Part shown: positions 44,543 through 53,320 of the stretch, one piece after another
How positions within the stretch are numbered: the first letter of the stretch is position 1
Layout of the letters: each line of letters starts with the position of its first letter
Source of the DNA: Nocardia veterana NBRC 100344
GTDB taxonomy: Bacteria > Actinomycetota > Actinomycetes > Mycobacteriales > Mycobacteriaceae
Reading direction: 5' to 3'
Assembly: GCF_000308855.1 (NCBI RefSeq)
Contig: NZ_BAGM01000113.1
Span: 35,792-99,791 of the forward strand
DNA length: 64,000 nucleotides
Program-made: the position numbers and the translations under genes
The notes under the pieces: model-generated
Database searches by the model: none
What the model was told of the DNA's origin: nothing
The model's input: only the letters and a program-made list of their open reading frames with translations

Positions 44543-45076
44543 CGCACACCGTTCGTCTCGCAAAAAGGTGATGCCCGGCAGCGAGGGTGCGTGCCACCTG
44601 GCCGAACCGTCGAGCCAATGCTCGCGCTGCACAGCGCTGAAATTCGCCTCGACGCGTGTTGAGTCCATATCCGGGGCGGCAGAAGCGGCCGGACTGCGTC
44701 GTCGGATCGGCGACACCTACAGCATCGCTCCAGGATGCCGGGTGTTAGCAGCGTGAGGGGCGTTGTTACCGGACCGACACCGGTTCGCCGCTGATTTCGC
44801 TGTCTGGCTACCGAGAATTATGCGAGCGGCCGCGGGAACCGGATCGCCCGCACGATCCGGTGAATTGTGCCGATCGGGAGGCCAGCACTCGCCGACAGGC
44901 ACTCGCTGCCACGCCCGGGGCGGAAACAGGGAGACGGGTCTGCGGGACCGGACTCGCGCCGAGCGCTGCGTGTAGAGTCGAAGCATTCGGCGGCATCACG
45001 TGCGCTGACCAGCAGAGGTAGCGACGTCCCCGAATGCGATATCCGGTCTTCGCGGAGGCCGCGGCAGGAGCGTCCC
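44543..45076. other. Intergenic region, sigma factor to DUF5994-B
   Basis: These 534 bases hold no gene I can support. The notable element is the promoter/leader for the next DUF5994 gene, beginning near 44973. Confidence 0.55.
44973..45076 (+). promoter_or_regulatory. Promoter and leader of a DUF5994 gene (shared type)
   Basis: TAGAGT (44973-44978) stands 104 bp before the ATG, in the same place as TAGGCT before the genes at 47295 (102 bp) and 54742 (104 bp). The leader has an 8-bp long-range pair GCATTCGG (44983-44990) with CCGAATGC (45030-45037), and ends with CAGGAGCGTC (45065-45074), identical in all three genes. Confidence 0.6.
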
Positions 45077-45508
45077 ATGACGCCACCATCACTGAACGCG
45101 TCTGTGTCCGTCCGTGATCGAACGCTCACCGACCCCCCTCGATTACGTCCGCGCCCGGATTCTGACGCGAGCGGCTATATCGATGCGACTTGGTGGCCAC
45201 GATCGAGCAATCTGACAGCCGAGCTACCCGATCTGATTGCCGCACTTCGGCCGCGAGCAGAACAGATATGGCGCATCGTCTACGATCCGCGCGCCTGGTC
45301 GACCACCGACCGGCATCCCATCGTCGCCGGACGCGCTGTGCGCCTGGACCGGTACCCGTTCGAGTTGTTCGGCATCATGTATCTGTGCGCGACCAACGGC
45401 ACCGTGATCGTGTTGCAAGCCATCCCGGAGAGCACCGATCCTGCCCTCGCGACATCGGTACTCGCGGCGGCCGGGCGAGCCGCTCGGACCGACGCTGCCC
45501 GGCAGTGA
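45077..45508 (+). CDS. DUF5994-like protein, single-gene type (f)
   Basis: This 143-residue member has LRPRPDSDASGYIDATWWPRSSNLTAELPDLIAALRPR. The usual GAWW reads ATWW here. The C-terminus keeps YPFELFGIMYLCATNGTVIVLQAIPESTDPALA. It is the same length as the protein at 47295 and both share leader sequence. It lacks the C-terminal extension of A1. AGGAG 6 nt before the ATG gives a firm start. Confidence 0.85.
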   Translation: MTPPSLNASVSVRDRTLTDPPRLRPRPDSDASGYIDATWWPRSSNLTAELPDLIAALRPRAEQIWRIVYDPRAWSTTDRHPIVAGRAVRLDRYPFELFGIMYLCATNGTVIVLQAIPESTDPALATSVLAAAGRAARTDAARQ

Positions 45509-45696
45509 CGGCCACGAACCCTGATCGGGATTCGCTCGCTTGTAGCCACATTCCGCTTCCCAATGGCGCGGAACGGGAGCGGTGTCGACGGGGCGCGCCG
45601 AGACGTCACAGCAATGTGTGTAGCAGGAGGCCTGTTCGGGTAATGCGCGTTGACCGATGTGCGGGTGGGGTTCGCGGCCGATCGGCGGATCGAGAT

Positions 45697-46170
45697 ATGT
45701 CAGGAAGTAGCGGTGCGGGTTACGGCCGGGAGTTCGCGTCTGCACGGCGGGCGGTTCGCCGCTCGTGGGATCGAGCTGAGGTCGCGAACGAGCGGTTGGC
45801 CGAAGCCGTCGCTCGATTGGGTGCCGCCCAGGCGAGGGCGCGTGCGGCTCGCGCTTACCTCGAGGGTCTGCCCAGCCCTCGGCTCAGGCTGCATCGCGAA
45901 CACGGCAAATTCGTTAGTCGGACCAATCGGCGAGCGCCTCACTTGTCGCCGAGTCCGCGCCCGGTTGTTACGGATTCGGTGGCCGCAGAGCCCGTTCTAT
46001 CCCGCCGAGGTCAGAACGCGGGTGGGAACGGAGGCGGGGCCGGTAGCTCGATCGCAAGGGACCTACGGAAGAGTTGGAGGCGGCCGATCGATCCGGGAAA
46101 ACCGGCGATGGTGCGGCCGGGGTTGTGTGGCTGTGAATGTTGCCGGTTGTGGGTTGGTTCGCGCGGGTGA
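45697..46170 (+). CDS. Hypothetical protein with a coiled-coil segment
   Basis: This 157-residue reading has an Arg/Ala-rich helix-forming stretch (WDRAEVANERLAEAVARLGAAQARARAARAYLEGLPS, in part) near residues 22-58 and a basic, Gly-rich tail ending in cysteines. Codon use at third positions is only moderately GC-biased, unlike the neighbours. It could be a genuine small helical protein or a fortuitous open frame. No homologue is recognised. Confidence 0.35.
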   Translation: MSGSSGAGYGREFASARRAVRRSWDRAEVANERLAEAVARLGAAQARARAARAYLEGLPSPRLRLHREHGKFVSRTNRRAPHLSPSPRPVVTDSVAAEPVLSRRGQNAGGNGGGAGSSIARDLRKSWRRPIDPGKPAMVRPGLCGCECCRLWVGSRG

Positions 46171-46493
46171 TGCGCTAGGTTGTGGAGCACCACAACATCA
46201 CACGCTGTCGGGCGGCGGTTGCCGTCGAGGTTTTGGTGTGTGCCACGGATTCCGCGGGCCGGTTTGCCCAAGCCGGCTTGTTGTGCCTTCGGCTTCCTCA
46301 CTGAGCCGGGGAATCGAGGGACCGGAAGGCTCGGTGCCGGCGAGGGAGCCCTGCCACGGTCATCTCGCGCCGGCACCGTGTCCAGCCGGGAAATCGCCGG
46401 CCACCCTACCACTTGCACCCCGAGGGTGCCGACGGCGTCACACCGGCCGAGGCGCACGCTGGGGCCGATCTCCCTCCTACGCAACGGTGTGGT
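46171..46493. other. Intergenic region
   Basis: I see no gene or clear signal in these 323 bases. Confidence 0.5.
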
Positions 46494-46928
46494 CTACATG
46501 TATGGCCACAGGTCAGCGTCACGGTGGGTGCGGCGTCGCAGGCGGGGATCATCGGCGGCATACACCCATCGGATCGGTACTCGAATGGTTTCCAGGCACG
46601 GCAAGCGAGCCGGATGCCCGCGGCGGTCGAGCACCAAGCCGACAACGTGATAGCCCTGGCCGGGTAGCAGGCCGAGGGCGGTGGCCTGATCGTCGGTGAG
46701 TTCGACGTCGGTATGGGCCCGTTCTATCAGTCGTAGCCCTTCGACGATGACCGGTGCGGTGTCGTAGTCGATGCCGGTGACGGTGAAGCGGAACCTGGCA
46801 CCGGTCAGAAGCCCGGCCACCCACATCGATGTACCCGGTACCTCACGGTCGGGATAACGCGCGGCCGGCAGCCGCTGGGGGACCAGGACCACGTAGGTGT
46901 GCCCGATTTTCACCTCACGGGCTCGCAT
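46494..46928 (-). CDS. Hypothetical protein
   Basis: I do not recognise this 144-residue protein. It is probably cytoplasmic. VKIGHTYVVLVPQRLPAARYPDREVPG is the best-structured stretch, followed by beta-rich segments (FRFTVTGIDYDTAPVIVEGLRLIE) and a helix with LTDDQATALGLLPGQGYHVV. The ATG at 46928 has GGGAG about 10 bases upstream. It is the only gene in this part of the array that is not a DUF5994 copy, a regulator or a membrane protein. Confidence 0.65.
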   Translation of the reverse strand: MRAREVKIGHTYVVLVPQRLPAARYPDREVPGTSMWVAGLLTGARFRFTVTGIDYDTAPVIVEGLRLIERAHTDVELTDDQATALGLLPGQGYHVVGLVLDRRGHPARLPCLETIRVPIRWVYAADDPRLRRRTHRDADLWPYM

Positions 46929-47294
46929 ATCTACAGATTCGCTCCCGCACGGTATCCGGGTTACATATGGCGCGAACTCGTCGTACCGACCCGAGAAATC
47001 AGGAACGCGGTCGGCTGGTGGGTGTCCGCCGAGCACGATGCACCCGCGCACGCCGGGCGGCGATCAGGGTCTTCTGGCCGCGCGGACCCATTCACCGATG
47101 ATGATCAACGCAAGCGTGGAATCCGACAGACGGTGCCGCATGTGGCATCCCTCGATTCCATTCGCGCAGGTCGCCCGGCAGATGTCAGCGAGTAGGCTGG
47201 ACCATATTCGGAGGCACCTCGCATGCCGACCAGTCGAGGTCGCGTCGTCTCCGACTCGAATTCCGGCCCTGGCGGGCTGTGACAGGAGCGTCTC
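46929..47294. other. Intergenic region with shared leader and duplicated segment
   Basis: These 366 bases hold the leader of the next DUF5994 gene. The part near 47090-47170 resembles 59290-59375, marking the place where the duplicated block resumes after its internal deletion. Confidence 0.65.
47193..47294 (+). promoter_or_regulatory. Promoter and leader of a DUF5994 gene (shared type)
   Basis: TAGGCT (47193-47198) lies 102 bp before the ATG. TCGGAG (47208-47213) and CTCCGA (47249-47254) can pair, in a place comparable with the pair in the gene f leader. CAGGAGCGTC (47283-47292) is identical to the sequences before 45077 and 54742. Confidence 0.6.
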
Positions 47295-47726
47295 ATGGCG
47301 CAACGATCGACAACTTTGCATCCTGCACCGCCTCGCCGCCCACCGCTTTGTACACCACGATTGCGATTGCGTCCGCGCCGCGATGGCACCGGCCACATCG
47401 ACGGTGTCTGGTGGCCCCGCACACAAGACCTCGCCGCCGAACTCCCAGGACTGCTCACCGCCCTGCGGCCGCGCCTCGGACTGGTGCGACAGGTCGTCTA
47501 CGACCCCACCGGATGGTCACCCTCTGCCCGGCACCTGCAGCTCGGCAGTCATCGAACCCACTTGGACCCTTATCCTTTCGAGCTTTTCAACACGATGCAC
47601 GTACACAGCGCGCACGGCATCGTCGTCATACTGCAGGTTATCCCCTCCACCACCGACGGTACCGCGGCCAACGCGGCGCTGGCAGCGGTACCGGGTGCAG
47701 GGAAGCGGGTCGATCACGATCGCTGA
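47295..47726 (+). CDS. DUF5994-like protein, single-gene type (i)
   Basis: This 143-residue member has LRLRPRRDGTGHIDGVWWPRTQDLAAELPGLLTALRPRLG and YPFELFNTMHVHSAHGIVVILQVIPSTTDG. It is the closest relative of the 45077 protein and has the same length and promoter design. The C-terminal tail (GAGKRVDHDR) is where the sequence joins the duplicated segment that recurs near 59390. Confidence 0.87.
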   Translation: MAQRSTTLHPAPPRRPPLCTPRLRLRPRRDGTGHIDGVWWPRTQDLAAELPGLLTALRPRLGLVRQVVYDPTGWSPSARHLQLGSHRTHLDPYPFELFNTMHVHSAHGIVVILQVIPSTTDGTAANAALAAVPGAGKRVDHDR

Positions 47727-47876
47727 CAGCGCACCACATCCGCTCACCGTGTTGGCCGACGAGGCGTATGCCCATCGCCGTCGCGCCTTGTTTGAACCTG
47801 TCGAACGCCTACTGGCCTGATCCGAATCGCCAGCCCCTCGACAGTCATAGTGTTTGGGTTGTGGAGCGTTAGGCCC
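47727..47876. repeat. Right end of the duplicated block (copy 1)
   Basis: Non-coding sequence that recurs, diverged, at about 59390-59553. It ends with GGGTTGTGGAGC...GGCCC (47856-47876), identical to 59533-59553. Beyond this point the two copies have nothing in common, so it is a unit boundary. Confidence 0.8.
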
Positions 47877-47908
47877 GCTTAGATCGCAGGTCAGAGCGGG
47901 TTTCCTCC
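47876..47908 (+). terminator. Terminator-like hairpin
   Basis: CCCGCT and AGCGGG pair with a 15-base loop and are followed by GTTT, shortly after the block end. It may close transcripts of the DUF5994 gene at 47295. Confidence 0.5.
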
Positions 47909-47977
47909 GCCCGAATATCTACCTCGTTGGTCTGATCCTCCAACAAAATCCCAAACTAATTCGCTGCGCGTGGTGCG

Positions 47978-48890
47978 TCAGAACTGTCCGCTGACGGCTC
48001 GATCCAGCGCCTCCGCAGCTGCTCTGCGGGCTCGGCCTCGGGCCGTGTAGTGGCGTTGGGTCATGGCCGGGTCGACGTGCATCAGAACGTCGGCGGTGAC
48101 GCGGGCTGGCAAACCCGCGTCGTCGAGGATCGTGGCGACCGCGCCGCGGAAACTGTGGGCGGTGACGTCCTCCGGGATGCCCAGAGCGTCGCGGACTCGC
48201 TGCCACTCGTGACCGACATTCCGCGGATCACGCAGCGCCCACACCGTCGATGGGAAGACCAGATCCAAGACCTTCGCGTTCGGGTCCGGCGGTGACGCGA
48301 GCCGGCGTGCGGCCAGCGCGACCTTGCGGCGGCGCAACATCTCCACCGCGAACTCCGGCAGCGCAATCACTCCGCGACGGTTCTTCGGGTCATCGTCCTT
48401 CTCCACCCGCACCAACCCTTGGCCCTTCACGCGGACGACCTTGCCGCTGACGCGCAGTGTGCAGTGTGCAGTCGTCGAGGTCGATGTCCGACCAGAGCAG
48501 GCCCAGGGTTTGGCTGCGGCGAAGGCCGGTTGCCGCGAGCAGGGTGACCCAGTCGGCCAAGTCGGTGCTCTCGCAGTAGTCCGCGACCGTCGGCGCGGTG
48601 TAGGACTTCACCGGAGTCCCGCGATCGCGTGCCGCGCGAGACAGCTTGCGCGGGCACGGCAGCCGCGAGGTCCGCACCGCCGCGAGCATGAACCGCAGGT
48701 CCTCGATGGTGATGCCGCGAGCGCCGCCGGTCCGGCCTTTGACTTCGATGTTCTTGGTCCACTGCGACTCTCGGACAGGATTGACGCTGAGCGCGTGCTT
48801 GCGGACGGCGTAGCGGAACATCCCGACAGCACATTGCGTCCGGTCCGCATCGACGACGCTCTTCGAGATCCCCCATCCATCAACTATGAC
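47978..48890 (-). pseudogene. Tyrosine integrase, frameshifted and 5'-truncated
   Basis: The C-terminal half (47978-48430) keeps the catalytic HSFRG box, a late His (LMHVD) and the nucleophile Tyr in QRHYTARG. The middle (48390-48890) keeps core-binding sequence MFRYAVRKHALSVNPV and the first Arg box TGLRRSQTLGLLWSDID. The two lie in different frames: a 7-bp tandem duplication GCAGTGT-GCAGTGT (48454-48467) shifts the frame exactly where DDCTLRVSGK should continue. Beyond about 48890 the N-terminal DNA-binding part is missing. It is a dead actinobacterial phage or ICE-type integrase. Confidence 0.9.
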
Positions 48891-49041
48891 GCTCTGCGGC
48901 ACAACAGTTTTCGGCAATCCGACAACGTTTCGGCATCGACAACCACACGACTGCCACCTCATCTTCGAAGGCTCCGAAACCGACTTCGTGCTCCAGGATC
49001 ACGACCGTAGGTTCTCCAGTCCGCGCAGTGCCTGTTCGACT

Positions 49042-49078
49042 CCGGTCTACCTGCCCTGCGAAGGTGCGGGTAGACCGG
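49042..49078. terminator. Hairpin with GGTCTACC/GGTAGACC arms and T-run
   Basis: CCGGTCTACC (49042-49051) pairs with GGTAGACCGG (49069-49078) and is followed by GGTTTT on the plus strand. It fits a plus-strand terminator, lying just past the end of the membrane-protein gene. The arms resemble the GTCTAC/GTAGAC operator half-sites, probably by chance. Confidence 0.55.
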
Positions 49079-49112
49079 GGTTTTGAAACGACGCACTCGG
49101 ACGCACCGGCGA

Positions 49113-49529
49113 TCAGTTCGCTGTCGACCTGCGCCCGAACAGTCTTCCCCGACCGTGCCGGTGGGGCGGGGTCCGGTTTCCGGTGTCGTGTTCGGCGACC
49201 TCGGAAGGTTCGGATGTGGCGCTGGTGGTGCCGGTGTGACTGTAGTAGACCGGGGTCTCCCGTCGGGTGGACTCCAGTTCGTGGCGGGCGGCGCGTCCAC
49301 GGCGGGCAGTGCGGCGGGTGCCGGCGAGTAGCAGGCCCAATCCGGCGACCGCGATGGCGCCGAGAACCATGCCGTAAAGGAACAGCACCCCGGTCGATCC
49401 GCTGACGTGATAGCCGAACACCGCAAAGTTGTCGGTCAGGAGATGACTGTTGCCGCTATTGGCGAATACTCCTACGACGCCGATGATTACGGCAGCAACC
49501 AGGATGACGAGTCCGATGATGACGATCAC
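49113..49529 (-). CDS. Small membrane protein
   Basis: This 138-residue protein has an N-terminal transmembrane helix (IVIIGLVILVAAVIIGVVGV, about 2-21), a short loop with NSGNSHLLTDNFAVFGYHVSGS and a second helix (VLFLYGMVLGAIAVAGLGLLLAG). A basic, then hydrophilic cytoplasmic tail follows. Similar proteins are widespread in actinobacteria as uncharacterised stress-associated membrane proteins (from memory). It overlaps the upstream small membrane gene by ATGA, forming an operon. Confidence 0.8.
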   Translation of the reverse strand: MIVIIGLVILVAAVIIGVVGVFANSGNSHLLTDNFAVFGYHVSGSTGVLFLYGMVLGAIAVAGLGLLLAGTRRTARRGRAARHELESTRRETPVYYSHTGTTSATSEPSEVAEHDTGNRTPPHRHGRGRLFGRRSTAN

Positions 49530-49786
49530 GGCAACTCCTCGGTTCGGTTGGTTTCCCCGCTGGTTGGGTGCGGTTGCTCGAGCCGGTCTCGCCAGCTGGG
49601 GTGAGTGCGGATATGCCGCGAGCCGCCGGCGTTTTCATGCAGGTCGCGGTCGGCCGCCGAATCGTGGTGACGGAGGCCGGGACGGGCTCGCCGGGCATAG
49701 GGGTGGACACCGGATCGGCGGCGATCGACCAGGGCCATCGCGACCGCTCCGATCGCTATACCGGCGAACAAGGTAACGATGATCAT
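49526..49786 (-). CDS. Small membrane protein
   Basis: This 86-residue reading starts with one hydrophobic helix (IIVTLFAGIAIGAVAMALVD, about 2-21) followed by a basic tail. It overlaps the next gene by 4 bp. Its promoter region holds a palindromic GTCTAC/GTAGAC operator (49967-49981), about 180 bp upstream. The tail after residue 60 is Arg/His-rich and low-complexity, so the exact extent is less certain than the frame. Confidence 0.55.
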   Translation of the reverse strand: MIIVTLFAGIAIGAVAMALVDRRRSGVHPYARRARPGLRHHDSAADRDLHENAGGSRHIRTHPSWRDRLEQPHPTSGETNRTEELP

Positions 49787-49966
49787 GTGCGTATGCCGCG
49801 CTGGTTCCGGACATCGCGGCGAATCTCGTCGAGTTCATGCCCGCGCGGGGCTCCGATCGGATGGACAGGGGGCTCGGAGTCGGTAGGTGCCATCGTTCAC
49901 AACCTCGGTTCTCATCCGGCCGAGGGTGGCCGGATAGCTCCAGCGTAGGCCGCTCCTGCAACGTAT

Positions 49967-49981
49967 GTCTACGACGTAGAC
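49967..49981. promoter_or_regulatory. Palindromic operator GTCTACGACGTAGAC
   Basis: A perfect 6-3-6 palindrome between the small membrane operon (minus) and a DUF5994 pseudogene (plus). The half-site is the same as in the operators at 2201-2239 and flanks the TetR promoter at 43069-43123, so TetR A or its twin may act here. Confidence 0.6.
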
Positions 49982-50014
49982 TAACGACGTGGAAACACGG
50001 TGAACCCGAGCGCG

Positions 50015-50581
50015 ATGAAAGAAGCGACACTGATGCTGTAATCCCCCGCTACTCAGCCCCGGCGGCGTCCGCTGCGCCTGCGATTCACCTCCGAAGCCGA
50101 CGTATCGCGCACCGTCGAAGGGGCGTAGCGGCCGCACGGGGACGATCTCCTCGCCGAACTGCCGGACCTGCCGGCGACATTCGAGCTCGGCTGCGGGGCC
50201 ATCTACCGGATCGTCTACAACCTCGGCGAATGGTCCACCGCGCCAAGGGCATTCAACACAGCCGAGCATCGCGTGCGGCTCGACGGCTACCGGCACCGGC
50301 CGCACCACACAGTCGGCTTGCCGGCAAGCGGTGAAAGGACGATCGCGCTGCTGATCGTCCCACCCCGCACGGACCGCGAACTCGCCCGCGCCGCCATGAG
50401 CGCGGCCGCGGACCCGAAAGGCACCGCGACGCTCGCCGACCTCCAGCACCGACTCAGCTGGATGACGCTGCTGATATCAGTTACCGCCCAGCGACGGCAC
50501 CTCGGCAATGACTCTTTGGTCCGGTTTCAGTCCGGTTTCCGTTCAGCCGGTAGCTGCCCGGAAGCTGCACACCAGGACTGA
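50015..50581 (+). pseudogene. DUF5994-like pseudogene
   Basis: In one plus-strand frame the sequence reads PLRLRF, then VEGA-stop-RPHGDDLLAELPDLP, then IYRIVYNLGEWSTAPRAF and LLIVPPRTDRELARAAMSAA, all typical of the family. TAG at 50126-50128 replaces the first Trp of the DGAWW motif, and TAA at 50039-50041 follows eight codons of the start. The frame is otherwise open, so decay is recent. A separate 5' readthrough is not expected. Confidence 0.85.
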
Positions 50582-51437
50582 TCTTTGCTCCCCCGCTTCG
50601 GTCGGCGCCGCCGTCCGGCTCGGGCGCCCGGCTTCATTCGCGAATTCCGATGTCGGTCGGGCGGGGTGGTTCCGATCATGGTCGGCACAATTGACATCGC
50701 CTGCGGCGGTGCCGGATTGGCATTTCGTGCTCGCATCGGGGAAGTCCGCAGTCGGGTGTCCGGACGCCCAGGACACCGATGGGGGTGCGGAACGGCCCCA
50801 GCTGAGCGCAGCGTGGAAGAAACGTGGTCCATCGCCCCTGTCCGCCCACTCAGTGATCGGCGCGAGCACCGAGCGAGGACTCGCCACCCCCAGGGTGTCG
50901 ACATACACGACCAACTGCAGCCCAGATCGGCGATAGGAATCACCTGCCGGCAAGAGTCGTTTCCTGTGAAATATGAAGCGTCACCGACCGGTAGCTGACG
51001 ATGGCCGGTGGAGTTCGCTGTGTGAGGAGGGGATTGACAAAAATGATCTGATCGACCGGTCAACGCCTCCCGATGAGAAGGACCCCGGCGCGGCGGCCGG
51101 CGCCGAAAAACAACGGATAAGCTGACCTGCGCCGATGACCCGGCTCTCGGCGGCAGCCTTTACGCTGGCGGGATCGGTTGAGCGGTCGAAACCGGAGGGC
51201 GCGGGGCACGGATCGGAAACGGTCAGAAGACGCCATCGTTGAGGGCGTTGCCCCCCGGCCGGCCCAGAACCAGGCGGCGTTGCGCCGCTGGGACGACGAA
51301 GCCGGACACAGTGCACCGGCGGACGATCCCCATCCCAACGGCGGGTGCAGAGAATCTCACCCGGCGACCAGCGCGCACGGCCGAACGGACAACGTGCGCG
51401 ACGCCGCGCCGGTACAGATGATCGAGTCTCTGTCGGG
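50582..51437. other. Gene-poor region with DUF5994 remnant
   Basis: No convincing gene lies in these 856 bases. Near 51235-51335 the plus frame reads NQAALRRWDDEAGHSAP, a match by eye to the tail of the DUF5994 protein at 54742 (NRVALCRWDDEGGHDAP). This marks a further lost copy. Confidence 0.55.
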
Positions 51438-51848
51438 CTACCGGAATCGGCGGTCGATGACCTCGCGAGGAAGTTGTTCGGGAGTCGGGTAGGTGATCAG
51501 CACGCGAATGCCGTCGGGATCGACGCCGTCGACGAAGGAGATTCCGTGCAGAGTATTGGTGTAAATGCGGGGATCGTGGCCGCGCAGACGTTGTTCGATC
51601 TGTCGCAGTTCTTGCTCGCTGCCCGCGGACCAGATGACCTGCTCGACGCCCACGGCATTGATATCGCGTGTGTAGATCGCCTCGCGCGTACGCAGGTAGA
51701 GCTGGAAGCCGTCCGGCGTCAACAGAAGCGCCGCGTCCGGCTCGTGAATCGCGACGTTGCACCGGAACACGTCGCAATAGAAGTCCACGGAACGCTCGAG
51801 GTCGGACACTCGCATCAAGCAGGAGGCGATCCGTGTCGACGTTCCCAC
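51438..51848 (-). CDS. VOC (glyoxalase/dioxygenase) family protein
   Basis: This 136-residue protein has the paired beta-alpha-beta-beta-beta units of the VOC fold: SCLMRVSDLERSVDFYCDVFRCNVA at the N-terminus and ISFVDGVDPDGIRVLITYP at the C-terminus. Metal ligands typical of glyoxalase I are not all evident. GTG at 51848 follows GAGGGGA. Members detoxify electrophiles or bind antibiotics. The substrate is unknown. Confidence 0.8.
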   Translation of the reverse strand: MGTSTRIASCLMRVSDLERSVDFYCDVFRCNVAIHEPDAALLLTPDGFQLYLRTREAIYTRDINAVGVEQVIWSAGSEQELRQIEQRLRGHDPRIYTNTLHGISFVDGVDPDGIRVLITYPTPEQLPREVIDRRFR

Positions 51849-52174
51849 ATCCGTTCCCCTCTTTCGAGAAGCGCTGCCCAGACCTTCACGCTACGCCGCG
51901 TCCGGTTCAGCCGGTGCCCAATAGATTTCGTGTCGTTGACAACACGCGGCTTTGCGGGCGAAGTTTGCGCTCAGCGGGGTTGTTTACAGCCGAATTCGGA
52001 TGTCCGCCGAACCGGGGCATTGGACCCGGGCGTGGACTGTGAACGCGCGTCGGCTTATCGTCGTGTTGAATACCGTTTCGGTATTCGGACCCAGGGTCGC
52101 CGCGACACTCGTCTACAACTGGGCGCGCGGACCTTCGCCGACTGCCCGGTGACCCGCCCCTCGGAGGACGTGCT
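51849..52174. other. Promoter region of the slipin gene
   Basis: These 326 bases hold a palindrome at 52068-52086 and the slipin ribosome-binding site. No gene is seen. Confidence 0.6.
52068..52086. promoter_or_regulatory. Palindrome GAATACCG-TTT-CGGTATTC
   Basis: A perfect 8-bp inverted repeat with a 3-bp centre, about 90 bp upstream of the slipin start. It looks like an operator. No matching site is seen elsewhere in the window, so the regulator is unknown. Confidence 0.65.
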
Positions 52175-53059
52175 ATGTCCATCGTTATCGCCGTTGTCGT
52201 TGTCGTCGTAATCGTGGTCCTGATCGGCCTGTCGCGGTCGGTGCGAGTCGTAACCCAGTACGAAAAGGGTGTGCTGTTCCGGCTCGGCAAGGTGGTCGGG
52301 GTCAAGGAACCGGGTCTGGCCCTGATCATTCCCGTCATCGATCGGCTCACGAAGGTATCGCTGCGCATCATCACCATGCCGATCCAGTCCCAGGGCATCA
52401 TCACCCGCGACAACGTCAGCGTCGATATCTCCGCCGTCGCATACTTTCGCGTGATCGATGCGGTGAAATCGGTAGTGGCCATCGAAAACGTCAACGCGGC
52501 CATCGATCAGATCGCGCAGACCACGCTACGGAAGGTCGTCGGCCAGCACACGCTCGACGAGGCGTTGTCGGAGACCGACGTCATCAACGCCAACATCCGC
52601 GAGATTCTGGATGTGGCCACCCTGGAATGGGGCGTCGAAGTCACCCTCGTCGAGTTGAAGGACATCCAACTGCCCGAGAGCATGAAACGGGCGATGGCCC
52701 GCCAGGCCGAAGCCGAGCGGGAGAAGCGCGCGAAAATCATTGCCGCCGAGGGCGAATCGATGGCTGCCGCCGCACTCGGCGACGCTTCGGACACGATGAT
52801 GGCGCACCCGTTGGCGCTGCAACTGCGCAACCTGCAGACCCTCGTCGACCTCGGCGTAGACAAGAACAGCACTGTCGTGTTCCCGGCACCACTGATGAGC
52901 GCGATCGGCGAACTCGGCGCCTTCCTCGCCCGCGAATCGGCCGCCGCCGCATCGATGACCACCGCGTCCCCCGATCCAGAGTCCGCCCGTCCCGCGCCGA
53001 CCGGTTCCGCACCGAATTCCGGTGATCCTCGACCAGCCGGGGATCAGACCGCCGTGTAG
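52175..53059 (+). CDS. Slipin family protein (SPFH/Band 7)
   Basis: This 294-residue protein has an N-terminal membrane helix (SIVIAVVVVVVIVVLIGLSR, about 2-21). The SPFH domain follows: VRVVTQYEKGVLFRLGKVVG, then DVSAVAYFRVIDAVKSVVAI-like ISAVAYFRV and ETDVINANIREILD. After this comes a coiled-coil segment with Ala/Glu repeats (AEAEREKRAKIIAAEGESMAAAA, in part). It scaffolds membrane microdomains. Location within the DUF5994 region, next to an acyltransferase, points to envelope function. GGAGGA precedes the ATG. Confidence 0.93.
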   Translation: MSIVIAVVVVVVIVVLIGLSRSVRVVTQYEKGVLFRLGKVVGVKEPGLALIIPVIDRLTKVSLRIITMPIQSQGIITRDNVSVDISAVAYFRVIDAVKSVVAIENVNAAIDQIAQTTLRKVVGQHTLDEALSETDVINANIREILDVATLEWGVEVTLVELKDIQLPESMKRAMARQAEAEREKRAKIIAAEGESMAAAALGDASDTMMAHPLALQLRNLQTLVDLGVDKNSTVVFPAPLMSAIGELGAFLARESAAAASMTTASPDPESARPAPTGSAPNSGDPRPAGDQTAV

Positions 53060-53320
53060 TCCACCGCGTAGGTCAAACGGTCGGCCTAGGATCCGATCCC
53101 GCAGGACTACAGCTTGGCCGTGCTCGACGTCTTCGGCCGGTCATCGTGATGATCGCGGGCGCCCATCTCGGCGATCACCCCAACCTGCGCTGACCATAAG
53201 GCCCCGTCGCCGGCGAATACGCTTGTGATTCCGGACGAGCCAGCGGGTGCACGCAGGTGGCCGCGGGCGTGGGTAGACAGTGTGGCACCGGCGCGGGCGG
53301 TGATGGCCGCCCGGGCCGGC

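Noticed and set aside
50543..50953. Minus-strand reading of 136 codons
   Set aside because: Part of it (QLVVYVDTLGVASPRSVL) looks protein-like, but there is no ribosome-binding site, homologue or operon context.
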